Below, one piece after another: positions 36,168-44,515 of a stretch of 64,000 nucleotides of DNA; within the stretch, counting starts at the first letter, position 1; the number at the start of each line of letters is the position of its first letter. Location: assembly GCA_039821555.1 (NCBI GenBank), contig JBCBNX010000004.1, forward strand, positions 140,616 through 204,615, written 5' to 3'. Source of the DNA: Bacteroidota bacterium (lineage in GTDB: Bacteria > Bacteroidota > Rhodothermia > Rhodothermales > Rubricoccaceae). A model generated the notes under the pieces. The model saw nothing but the letters and a program-made list of their open reading frames with translations. It had not been told where the DNA came from and did no database searches. The position numbers and the translations under genes were made by a program.

Positions 36168-37133
36168 ATGGAACCCGTAGCCGACCATACCCCCGCTGAA
36201 CCAGACGCTACCCAAGGCAAAGGCGCGCGCCTCCCCGCAGCGTCGAGCGGTGACAGTGTGCACGGTCCAGATGGGTCGGATGCAGACGAAGCGGCTTCCC
36301 ACTCGTTGAAGGAACAGGAGGGAGACGTGATGCCTGAGTCGGACGCCCAGACCGGCAAAGCTGCAGGCTCGGACAACGTGGAAGCCGTAGCCGCGGCGTC
36401 GCCCGAGCCGGTGGGCTCGCCGGACGCAGACCCGCCCGCAGCGAAGAAGAAGACCAAGAAAAAGAAGAAGGCGAAAGCGAAGGGCAGCAAGGACGCCTCC
36501 CTCGACAAGACCAAAGCAGGCGCCAAGAAGGACCCCGCGGCCAAATTCGGGACGAGCCGTGGCATCGAGACGATGTTCCGCAGCAACTACCGCGTCCACA
36601 TGGACCTCTCGGCGATCGCCGACACCAAGGCCAACATCATGATCTCGATCAACGGCCTCATCCTGCCCATCCTGCTGGGTGCGATCTCACCCAAGATCGA
36701 CTCCAACCCGTGGCTGCTGATCCCCACCTCGGTGCTCATGGTGGGGTGTCTGATCTCGATGATCTTCGCGATCCGGTCGGCGCGGCCGCGCGTGAGCAGG
36801 GAGCCGGTGTCGCTCGACCAGATCAATCAGAAGGGCTATAACATCCTGTTCTTCGGTCACTTCGCCAACATGAGGCGCGACGACTACGAGGAGGGTATGG
36901 CGCAGTTGATGTCGAGCAACGAGGACATCTACCGGAACATGATCCGGGATTTGCACGGGCTCGGAAGCGTGCTGAACGAGAAGTACGCCCTGCTCCGCAC
37001 GTCCTACACCGTGTTCATGATTGCCATCACGGTCGGCGTGCTGCTCTTCATCGCCACGTTCTTCCTGATCGCGATGGGCGTGATTTCCGTGCCGGGCGAC
37101 ACGCTAGCCGTCCCGTACGAGCTCCTTCCTTAG
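36168..37133 (+). CDS. Pycsar-effector-like (PycTM/DUF5706) membrane protein, orphan
   Basis: 321-residue membrane protein. The N-terminal about 130 residues are low-complexity: acidic/polar, then a Lys-rich run (TKKKKKAKAKG). From FRSNYRVHMDLSAIADTKAN onward the sequence matches the PycTM family, whose hallmark is L-S-x-I-A-D-x-K-A-N followed by a hydrophobic helix. Transmembrane helices are at about 154-174, 181-203 and 280-310, with a cytoplasmic region containing YNILFFGHFANMRRDDY and SSNEDIYRNMIRDLHGLG between the second and third. Characterised members are membrane effectors activated by cyclic pyrimidines in anti-phage defence. No uridylate/cytidylate cyclase (PycC) or other defence gene is adjacent here. 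Converges with the ABC-M1 gene, 17 nt away. Confidence 0.82.
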   Translation: MEPVADHTPAEPDATQGKGARLPAASSGDSVHGPDGSDADEAASHSLKEQEGDVMPESDAQTGKAAGSDNVEAVAAASPEPVGSPDADPPAAKKKTKKKKKAKAKGSKDASLDKTKAGAKKDPAAKFGTSRGIETMFRSNYRVHMDLSAIADTKANIMISINGLILPILLGAISPKIDSNPWLLIPTSVLMVGCLISMIFAIRSARPRVSREPVSLDQINQKGYNILFFGHFANMRRDDYEEGMAQLMSSNEDIYRNMIRDLHGLGSVLNEKYALLRTSYTVFMIAITVGVLLFIATFFLIAMGVISVPGDTLAVPYELLP

Positions 37134-37150
37134 CCCATGCTGGCTGGGGT

Positions 37151-40100
37151 TCACACGTCGGCTTTTGCTTGGTCGCGGTCGCGCATCAGCACCCGGGCGT
37201 CCGGGTCCACGACGAGGTGCTCCGGCAGCGTGCGGAGCGTCCACGATAGCCGCTGCGAGGCCCCCGGAGCGAGCGTGACCGTCTGGCGAGCCTCGGCATA
37301 GTCGCCGTCGTCGGCAGAGCGGTTGCCGGACGTGGCAGCGACTACGACCGTGGCAGACCCATCGCCGGTGTTTTCGAGCGTGGCCGTCAGCTGGTAGCGG
37401 CCTCGAAACGTCTGTTCGATCTCGACCTCGGTCCAGGCGAACGCGGGGAGCGCCATGCTCTCGAACCAGGCCGCTACCCCCTCGTCGTAGGCCGTCGAGT
37501 CGGCCGCATACGGGCGCAGGTCGGCGAGGAGGTCTTGCAGTGCGGGTGCGTCGCGGCTGTCGCGGCGCTCGGCGACGAATGCACGGAGCCCATCGAACAT
37601 CGCGTCGCGGCCGAGGTGGTTGTGGAGCATCCATAGCGCCCACGCGCCCTGGTTGTAGATCGCGACCTCGTCACGCCCCTCGCGCGTGTCCACGAGCGGG
37701 ACGGCGGTGGCGGCGCGACGCCCGCGCAGGAAGCGGGCTTCGAGGCGTTCGGCGAACGCGATCCGCGCAGCCTCGCCAAAGGCTTCCTCGATCAGCAGCA
37801 ACGTCGCGTAGTCCGCGATCCCCTCCACGATCACGCCCGTTCCCGGTCCCTGCGCCGCCGCAACGATATGCCCCCACCACATGTGCGCGATCTCGTGCAC
37901 GGTGACGATGAACGCGAGGTTTGCAGCGGCCTGGTCCGCGTTTCCCGGCGGGCGCGTGAGGAAGCCCGCGCTCTCGCTCATGCTGATGTTGACCGGGAAC
38001 GCCGTCGCGTTGGTCTGCAGGTCGGGGAACTCGTTGATACGCAGGTCGCGCCACGGGTAGGGGCCGAACCAGTCGCTGTAGTGCGTCCGCGCGAGCGCCA
38101 TCGCGTCCAGCATCGCCTCGATGTTGTACCTATGGCTCGGGTGGTGGTAGACCGCGTTCGTGCCGCCGTCGTAGGGACGTGCGGCCTCGTCCCATTTCCC
38201 TGCCATCAGGTTGAGAGCGCGGACGGGGTGGTCCGTCTCCCACACGACCGTGGTGTGCGTGGCGTCGGCGGTCGAGTCGGTGCGGACGCCTGCCGACGTG
38301 ACGGTGTAGGCGCGCGGGGCGCGGACTTCGAGGCTTGCCGTGAAGGGCGGCGCGAGCGCGTCGAGCGTGGCGAGGGAGTCTTGCCACCAGCCGTCGGGAT
38401 AGACACGTGGCTCTGCGGGTTCTGGAGCGCCAAGCCCTTCGATGAGGCCAGGAATCGGGACGAACTCGCCGCGGTAGGTTGAGAGCAGCACGCCCTCAGG
38501 CAGCAGGAAGTGCGCCGTGCCGCCGCCGTTGCGCGTGATCCCGCGCGGGTAGGTGAGCGCGTAGGCGAAGTTCAGGGCGATGCTGTCGCCTGGTACGAGC
38601 GGCGCTGGGAGCGTGACGACGTCGAGGCCAGGACGACGTTCCACAGGCGGCGACGCCCCGGCGTCCAGCGACCAGGCGACCTCGCTGAAGCCGTAGCCGT
38701 TCGTGAACGGCACCTGCGCCATCGGCGCATTGGAGCCATTGACGACGGTGTAGGTGCCCGTCGCGTCGAGGCGGCGGTCGGCGGGCTGGAGGTCGATGCG
38801 CAGGTCCACATGCGCGACGGTCGGCGGCGGGATGTCGCTCCACACATCGTAGTTCGCCTTCCAGTAGGCCGTCGCCCAGTCCTCCGCGGCCTGGCCCTGG
38901 AAGCCGGTGCGGACCTGGTAGGCGAGCGTCCCGCCCAGCGCCAGCGGCAGCGCGATCAGCCCGAGCGCGCCGACGGCGTTGCGTTTCAGGATCCCGGCAG
39001 AATGCGCCCACCACGCGCCGTCGTAGTCGCGGCGCGGAAACCAGCGCCACGCGGCAGCGGCGAATGCGACGGTGAGCGCCAGCATCAGCGCACGGTTGAA
39101 GAGCAGCGCGCCGTCGTTGAGCGGCATCCAGCCGAGGTCGCTCCAGCGTAGCGTCGCCCAGAGCGGCCAGTTCGCCACCCACGTCATCCGTCCCGACGCG
39201 AACGCGTACGCTGTGAGCGCGAGCACGGCCAGCCCAATGCCGTACGTCGCAAAGCGGTTGCCCGTCAGCGAGAGCACCGCTGCCACGAACGCGCCCCAGA
39301 CGAGGAACGTCGGCGTGAGGACGAGTCCCCATACGCTCACGAACGGGCCAAGGTCGAGCGGGGCGATGCCCTGGCCTGCGAGGAACATCAGGCTCGCCAC
39401 GCCGCACACCGCGATCAGAAGCGCGATCAGGAGTCCGTTCGCGAGGCCCTTCGCCAGGAGCAGCGCGCCCGTCCGCACAGGCATCGCGTAGAGGATGCCG
39501 TCGAAGCGCGTCCGCGCCTCGCGCCGCACCGACTCGACGAGCGTGAAGAGCAGCAGCAGGCTCCCGAGCACGGTGAGCACCTCGATGGAGCCAACGGCCA
39601 TTGTGCCTGCCGTGAGCAGCGCTGGGGCACCCAACGCGTCCTGCTCGGTCGCGAACTCGCCGACGAGCAGCACCACGAACAGCAGCGCGACGTAGACGAG
39701 TGGCTGGTTCGCCATCTCCCGAAGTTCCGCGCGGAGGACGTGCCCGACGCTCGCCCAGAAGCCGGGCCGACGCTGCGTCATGCCAAGGTCCCGCAGCGGC
39801 GCAAATAGCCCGATCTCGCCTCGCTCGCCGTCGTCGACTGCAGATGCACGGCGGAGCCACCGCCGCTTCGGTTTCGTCGCGGCTCGCGCGCCCGTGGCGA
39901 TGGCGCGCTGTTGACGGAGCGCGAACACGAGCCCGAGCAGCGGCCCGACGACCCACACGAGCCGGTTGAGCCAGAACGTCCCGTCGAAAGCCAGCGGCGC
40001 GGTGTTGTAGTATGTCACGCCAGGGTCCCCGGCGACGAGTACCTGGTAGACCCATCGCAGCCCTGACGGATCGAGCACCATCAGCAGTTGATCAATGGCC

Positions 40101-40750
40101 GGATCGAGGCCAGGGGGACGCCACGTCCAGAGGAAGAACAGCACGCCCAACACCATCGTGATCGGAACCGCATAGACCGCCAGCGGACGCCGCGACGCAG
40201 TACCCACGACGAACGCCAGCACCGCGCTTGTCCACATCGTCGGCACGGCGAAGACGAGGAACGGGACGAGGTAGCTGCCCAGCCGGAACGGCCCGCGAAT
40301 GTCCGTCGCGCCCGGCTCGACGAGGAACTGGACGTGGACCATCAGCGCGACGAGGTGGACCAGCAACCCGACCCCGAGTGCCGCCACAACGCCCGCGAGT
40401 TTGCCTGCGAGGTATTCGCCCGGCGCGAGCGGCGTGCTGAAGAGCAGCGGCCCCACGCGCGCCTCGTCGTCGCGGAGGACGGTCAGACCGCCGAGCAGGC
40501 CCGCGAAGAACGGATACGCCAGGAAGCCGCCCAGACTGAAGAGCCAGGCAACCGCGTAGGGCGAGTTCACGAACGGCCGCAGCCCATCGGACCCGATCTC
40601 GTCCGCATCGCCGCCGAGCGCGGTCGTCCCGTTGAGGCTCATCGTGGCGAGCACGGCGAGCGCGACCATCACCCACAGCAGCGGGTTGGCGAGGTGCGCG
40701 CGCAGGTCGAGGCGCGCGACGGCCAGGGTGCGGTTCAAAGAAACACTCAC
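37151..40750 (-). CDS. ABC transporter permease fused to M1-family aminopeptidase
   Basis: 1199-residue inner-membrane protein. The N-terminal about 600 residues contain two sets of about six transmembrane helices with ABC-2-type permease features (VLRDDEARVGPLLFSTPLAPGEYLAGKL). The C-terminal half is an M1 metallopeptidase: HEIAHMWW with His952, Glu953 and His956, then Glu976 in IVEGIADY as third zinc ligand after a 19-residue gap, and FPVNISMSESAGFL as the exopeptidase-like motif. The start is GTG at 40750 and overlaps the stop of the upstream ATPase gene (GTGA), implying translational coupling. The pair likely forms one transporter. Whether the peptidase acts outside the cell on the transported substrate is an inference. 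Confidence 0.9.
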   Translation of the reverse strand: MSVSLNRTLAVARLDLRAHLANPLLWVMVALAVLATMSLNGTTALGGDADEIGSDGLRPFVNSPYAVAWLFSLGGFLAYPFFAGLLGGLTVLRDDEARVGPLLFSTPLAPGEYLAGKLAGVVAALGVGLLVHLVALMVHVQFLVEPGATDIRGPFRLGSYLVPFLVFAVPTMWTSAVLAFVVGTASRRPLAVYAVPITMVLGVLFFLWTWRPPGLDPAIDQLLMVLDPSGLRWVYQVLVAGDPGVTYYNTAPLAFDGTFWLNRLVWVVGPLLGLVFALRQQRAIATGARAATKPKRRWLRRASAVDDGERGEIGLFAPLRDLGMTQRRPGFWASVGHVLRAELREMANQPLVYVALLFVVLLVGEFATEQDALGAPALLTAGTMAVGSIEVLTVLGSLLLLFTLVESVRREARTRFDGILYAMPVRTGALLLAKGLANGLLIALLIAVCGVASLMFLAGQGIAPLDLGPFVSVWGLVLTPTFLVWGAFVAAVLSLTGNRFATYGIGLAVLALTAYAFASGRMTWVANWPLWATLRWSDLGWMPLNDGALLFNRALMLALTVAFAAAAWRWFPRRDYDGAWWAHSAGILKRNAVGALGLIALPLALGGTLAYQVRTGFQGQAAEDWATAYWKANYDVWSDIPPPTVAHVDLRIDLQPADRRLDATGTYTVVNGSNAPMAQVPFTNGYGFSEVAWSLDAGASPPVERRPGLDVVTLPAPLVPGDSIALNFAYALTYPRGITRNGGGTAHFLLPEGVLLSTYRGEFVPIPGLIEGLGAPEPAEPRVYPDGWWQDSLATLDALAPPFTASLEVRAPRAYTVTSAGVRTDSTADATHTTVVWETDHPVRALNLMAGKWDEAARPYDGGTNAVYHHPSHRYNIEAMLDAMALARTHYSDWFGPYPWRDLRINEFPDLQTNATAFPVNISMSESAGFLTRPPGNADQAAANLAFIVTVHEIAHMWWGHIVAAAQGPGTGVIVEGIADYATLLLIEEAFGEAARIAFAERLEARFLRGRRAATAVPLVDTREGRDEVAIYNQGAWALWMLHNHLGRDAMFDGLRAFVAERRDSRDAPALQDLLADLRPYAADSTAYDEGVAAWFESMALPAFAWTEVEIEQTFRGRYQLTATLENTGDGSATVVVAATSGNRSADDGDYAEARQTVTLAPGASQRLSWTLRTLPEHLVVDPDARVLMRDRDQAKADV

Positions 40751-41676
40751 GCGGTGGCCTCACGAGAAGTGGCCTCACGAGAAGTGGCCTCACGAGAAAG
40801 GGTGTCGGCACGGGCCGCCTCGTTCATCAGCACGAGGTAGGCGTCCTCCAGCGTCGGCGTGACGGGGCGGAAGCCCTCCGGCGCGCTGCCGTCGGGGAGG
40901 TGGAGGCGGAGGCGATGCTCCCCGGCGACGAGGTAGGCGCGGGCGATCTGCCCGGTGTAGCGCGGGAGGTCGTCCGGGCGCGCGGTGCCTTCGAAGAGCG
41001 CGCCGTCGAGGCGGGCGAGGGCGTCGGTGGGCGTTGTCTCGGCGATGAGGCGGCCCTGGCGCATCACCGCGAAGCGCGGGCACAGCATCGCCACGTCGTC
41101 CACGAGGTGCGTCGAGAGGAGCACCACGCGGTCGGCGGCGAGGTCGGCGAGGAGGCGGTAGAGCCGGAGCCGCTCCTCCGGGTCGAGGCCCGCCGTCGGC
41201 TCGTCGACGATCAGCAAGTCCGGGTCGCCCGCGAGCGCCTGCGCGATGCCGAGGCGCTGCCGCATGCCGCCCGAGTAGGTCTTCACTTTGCGCTTCGCCG
41301 CGGCCGTGAGGTTGACGCGCGCCAGCAGCGCCGCCGCGAGTTGTTTCTCGCTGGCCTGGGCGTGCACACCTTTGAGGCGCAAGACGTGCCGAAGCATCGC
41401 CTCCCCGGTGAGGTTCGGGTAGAAGCCGAACGCCTGCGGGAGGTAGCCGAGGCGCGGCCACACCTGCTCCGGGTGCGCCGTCACGTCGATGCCGTCGAAC
41501 GTCACGCGGCCCGCCGTCGGCTCCAGCAGCCCGGCGAGGATCTTCATCAGCGTCGACTTGCCCGCGCCGTTGGGGCCGAGCAGCCCAAACATCCCGCGCG
41601 GGATGGTGAGGGTGACATCGCTGAGCGCGCAGACGGGGCCGGGGTAGACCTTGGTAAGGCCTTCGAGGTGGAGCAT
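40747..41676 (-). CDS. ABC transporter ATP-binding protein (partner of the permease-M1 fusion)
   Basis: 309-residue nucleotide-binding subunit. Walker A GPNGAGKST (35-43), signature YSGGMRQRLGIAQAL, Walker B LLIVDEPTAGLD and the H-loop VVLLSTH are all present, so it should hydrolyse ATP. The ATG at 41676 (MLHLEGLTKVYPG) was chosen over a GTG nine bases upstream. The C-terminus ends in three repeats of S-R-E-A-T encoded by a 15-bp tandem repeat. Its stop overlaps the GTG start of the permease-M1 gene by 3 bp inside the 4-bp GTGA, so both subunits are probably co-translated. It belongs to the ABC-2/CcmA-like importer-exporter branch; substrate unknown. Confidence 0.93.
   Translation of the reverse strand: MLHLEGLTKVYPGPVCALSDVTLTIPRGMFGLLGPNGAGKSTLMKILAGLLEPTAGRVTFDGIDVTAHPEQVWPRLGYLPQAFGFYPNLTGEAMLRHVLRLKGVHAQASEKQLAAALLARVNLTAAAKRKVKTYSGGMRQRLGIAQALAGDPDLLIVDEPTAGLDPEERLRLYRLLADLAADRVVLLSTHLVDDVAMLCPRFAVMRQGRLIAETTPTDALARLDGALFEGTARPDDLPRYTGQIARAYLVAGEHRLRLHLPDGSAPEGFRPVTPTLEDAYLVLMNEAARADTLSREATSREATSREATA
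40756..40800. repeat. 15-bp tandem repeat, three copies, in the ATPase 3' end
   Basis: Unit GGCCTCACGAGAAGT repeats at 40756, 40771 and 40786 (last copy one base different at its end). On the minus strand it encodes repeated S-R-E-A-T residues at the extreme C-terminus of the ATPase, in frame, and stops just short of its stop codon. Confidence 0.95.
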
Positions 41677-41742
41677 GAGAGACACGGGTGAGGGGCTCAG
41701 GCGCGGCGCAGTGCCCGCAGCAACATCGGGTGACAGGGGGCG

Positions 41743-42591
41743 CTATGCCTTGTAGATTTTCGTCACGGGTGCGTGCTCGCCGTGGGCCGCTTCGCCGACA
41801 ACGGGTGCGGTGGCGAGGGCGTGCAGCGCGGTCGGCGTGAGGCCCGTGAAGTGCCGCACGTCGCGGATGAGGTGTGATTGATCGTGGTAGCCGAAGTGGG
41901 CCACGAAGTCGAGCCAGTCGGGTGGAAGGTCGGCGCGGGACGGCAGCGCATCGAGGACGTGGCGGAAGCGGTGGCGCCGGAGGTAGCGCTTCGGCGGCAG
42001 CCCGCACGCGGCCCGGAAGTGCCGCGCGAGGGTGCTGTACGAGAGCCCCGTGAGCCGCGTCAGGTCGGCGACCGTCGTGTCCGGGCGCAGCAGCGGCGCG
42101 ACCTCCGCGACCACACCTGCTCGCCGCGCGTCGAGGCGAGACCGGAGCCACGCGTCCAGGACGGGCGCGATCCGGTCGGGCGGACACGCGTCGAGGTGGC
42201 GTTCAAGCGGAGCGAGAGCCTCCCCAAAGAGATCGTGGGCCGCGACGATGGTTTCGTCCGCGAACGCTGGCAGCGGCACGGCCGCGAAGGGCGCGAGCGC
42301 TGCCAGTCCCCGCGCCTGCAGCGTCACCACGATGGCCCGTTCGACGCCGCGCGCGTCCACCGTGAGGCCTCCATCGATATAGCCGAACGCTACGCTCTCG
42401 TTGACCTTGATCCGGCGCCCGTGGTAGTGCAGCACCAGCGTGCCGCGTAGTCCCAGCACAAACTCCGCAGCCAGCGATGGGAACGTGTGCACCGGTTCCG
42501 GGCTGAGTACGAGCCCATGCCGTGCGTCGAGCACCCAGTAGGCTTCGATGAAGCGGCGGAGGTCGGTATCCTGGGGAGAAAAGCGGGGCAT
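41743..42591 (-). CDS. AraC-family transcriptional regulator
   Basis: 282-residue DNA-binding regulator. The N-terminal about 160 residues form a cupin-like sensing domain (FPSLAAEFVLGLRGTLVLHY), related to the DUF6597 type. The C-terminal AraC/HTH_18 domain has two helix-turn-helix units: TVADLTRLTGLSYSTLARHF and LDFVAHFGYHDQSHLIRDVR, followed by the family hallmark HFTGLTPTAL. The start at 42591 (MPRFSPQDTDLRRF) matches the usual N-terminus of this class. It lies between gamma-glutamyltransferase and the ABC-M1 pair on the same strand, so it may control either; its ligand is unknown. Confidence 0.92.
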   Translation of the reverse strand: MPRFSPQDTDLRRFIEAYWVLDARHGLVLSPEPVHTFPSLAAEFVLGLRGTLVLHYHGRRIKVNESVAFGYIDGGLTVDARGVERAIVVTLQARGLAALAPFAAVPLPAFADETIVAAHDLFGEALAPLERHLDACPPDRIAPVLDAWLRSRLDARRAGVVAEVAPLLRPDTTVADLTRLTGLSYSTLARHFRAACGLPPKRYLRRHRFRHVLDALPSRADLPPDWLDFVAHFGYHDQSHLIRDVRHFTGLTPTALHALATAPVVGEAAHGEHAPVTKIYKA

Positions 42592-42659
42592 GGGGAGAAG
42601 GGCCTCGGTGCCCTACGCCCCCGCTTCCGGCAGAGTTACGGCCCTTTGTACCCCAGCAC

Positions 42660-44429
42660 TCAGTAGCCCATCGCCACGTCCTCGCCGCGCGGGTCGGCTC
42701 CGCCCAAGAGCACGCGGCGCGTCTGCTGCGCCTCGCCGTCGGTGAGCCCGGACGGATCCACGACCGCTTCCGTCTCTTCGTAGGCGACCACGATGCCGTC
42801 GGCACGGCTCCAGCGGCGACCCTCGTCGAGCGTCCAGCCGCGCTGCTGAAGTGCCATGGCTACGTCTGCCGCGAGGGCGCGGTCCTCGGCGAAGAGCACG
42901 TCGGGGAGCCACTGGTGGTGGATGCGCGGCGCCGCGACGGCTGCCTGGATGTTCATGCCGTGGTCGATGGTGTTGAGGATGACCTGGAAGACCGTCGTGA
43001 TGATGCGCGCGCCGCCGGGCGAGCCGATCACCATCTGCAGCCGCCCGTCGGGGTCCTCCACGATGGTCGGCGTCATCGACGAGAGCATCCGCTTGCCAGG
43101 CGCTACCGCGTTCGCCTCGGAGCCGACAAGCCCAAACATGTTCGGCACACCCGGAGCCGCGGCGAAGTCGTCCATCTCGTTGTTGAGGAAGAACCCCGCA
43201 CCGTCCACTACGACGAGCGAGCCGTAGCCGCCGTTGAGCGTCGTCGTCGTGCTCACCGCCATGCCGTCGGCGTCCACGACGGAGTAGTGCGTCGTCTCGC
43301 TCGACTCGCCCGCGAGGGGATCGCCGTAGGTCACCGTCTCGCTCGTGTCGGCGCGATGGGGATTGAAGTCGGCCATCCGGCCGCGGACGTAGTCGACGCT
43401 GGTCAGGTCGGTGACGGGTACGGGCGTGAAGTCGGGGTCGCCGAGCCACTCGGCGCGGTCGGCGTAGACCCGGCGCATGGCCTCGGCCTGGAGGTGGATC
43501 GTGGCGCTGGAATTGAAGCCCATCGCGCCCACGTTAAACGGTTCGACGGCGCGGAGCAGCTGCACCAGCGCCACGCCACCCGACGACGGTGGCGGCATCG
43601 AAATCACACGGTGGCCGCGGTAGGTCCCTACGACCGGCGCGCGCTCGACGGCGCGGTAGCTCGCGAGGTCCCCGTGCGTGATGAGCCCACCGCCCCGCTG
43701 CATCTCTTCCACGATGAGGTCGGCCGTTTCGCCGCGGTAGAACCCGTCGCGACCGTCGTCGCGGATGCGGCGGAGCACGTTGGCGAGGTCGGTCTGCACA
43801 AAGAGGTGAGCCTCGGCGTAGCTGCTGTCGGGTGCGCTCGTGTTGACGAAGTAGCGTGCGGTGCCCTCGAAAGCGGAGAAGCGGGGGCGGTAGAAGGTGA
43901 AGCGCGCGGCTTGGCGGCGGCTCAGCGGAAAGCCCTCGGCGGCGAGGCGGATCGCGGGCGCGAGCACGTCGGCGAGCGGGAGCCGACCGTAGGCCTCGTG
44001 CGCCTGGAGCAGCCCGGCCACGCTGCCCGGTACGCCCGAAGCGAGGTAGCCGCGCTGCGAGCGCTCCGGCACGAACACCCCCGTCGAGTCAAGAAACATG
44101 TCGCGCGTGGCCGCGGCGGGGGCCGTCTCGCGGTAGTCGAAGGTCGTCGCGCTGCCGTCGGGCTGGCGGATGACCATGAAGCCGCCCCCGCCGATGTTGC
44201 CGGCCACGGGGAACGTCACTGCGAGCGCAAAGCCGGTCGCGACCGCCGCATCGACGGCGTTGCCGCCCGCGCGGAGCACCTCCAAGCCCGCCTCGGCCGC
44301 ATGGCGTTCGGCGGCGACGACCATCCCGCTGTCGGCCCGCACCGGCGGCGGCGTGGCCGACACCTGCGCGGCAACCCTCGGCGACGAGAAGACGAGCAGG
44401 ACGAGAACGAGCAGCAGACGAGAGAGCAT
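42660..44429 (-). CDS. ggt: gamma-glutamyltransferase
   Basis: 589-residue exported autoprocessing enzyme that transfers or hydrolyses the gamma-glutamyl group of glutathione and related peptides in the periplasm. The signal peptide starts at MLSRLLLVLVLLVFSSP (ATG at 44429) and ends near VAAQ. The large-subunit motif GNIGGGGFMVIRQPDG and PPPSSGGVALVQLL are present. The autoprocessing site is ETTHYSVVDADG, with Thr379 as catalytic nucleophile and new N-terminus of the small subunit. TLNGGYGS and MLSSMTPTIV, which bind the gamma-glutamyl group, follow. All residues needed for activity appear intact. Lies 68 nt upstream of the AraC regulator gene in transcription order. Confidence 0.95.
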   Translation of the reverse strand: MLSRLLLVLVLLVFSSPRVAAQVSATPPPVRADSGMVVAAERHAAEAGLEVLRAGGNAVDAAVATGFALAVTFPVAGNIGGGGFMVIRQPDGSATTFDYRETAPAAATRDMFLDSTGVFVPERSQRGYLASGVPGSVAGLLQAHEAYGRLPLADVLAPAIRLAAEGFPLSRRQAARFTFYRPRFSAFEGTARYFVNTSAPDSSYAEAHLFVQTDLANVLRRIRDDGRDGFYRGETADLIVEEMQRGGGLITHGDLASYRAVERAPVVGTYRGHRVISMPPPSSGGVALVQLLRAVEPFNVGAMGFNSSATIHLQAEAMRRVYADRAEWLGDPDFTPVPVTDLTSVDYVRGRMADFNPHRADTSETVTYGDPLAGESSETTHYSVVDADGMAVSTTTTLNGGYGSLVVVDGAGFFLNNEMDDFAAAPGVPNMFGLVGSEANAVAPGKRMLSSMTPTIVEDPDGRLQMVIGSPGGARIITTVFQVILNTIDHGMNIQAAVAAPRIHHQWLPDVLFAEDRALAADVAMALQQRGWTLDEGRRWSRADGIVVAYEETEAVVDPSGLTDGEAQQTRRVLLGGADPRGEDVAMGY

Positions 44430-44515
44430 GAGGCGACGGGCAGCATGAGGTGAGGACGCCGCCAACATACGCGTCGCGTTGGGGCGCCCGGTCGCGTGTG
44501 CTCGCACGCCACGTC

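Noticed and set aside
36168..37133. Complete Pycsar defence operon
   Set aside because: Only an effector-like protein is present; no cyclase of the PycC type lies upstream or downstream.
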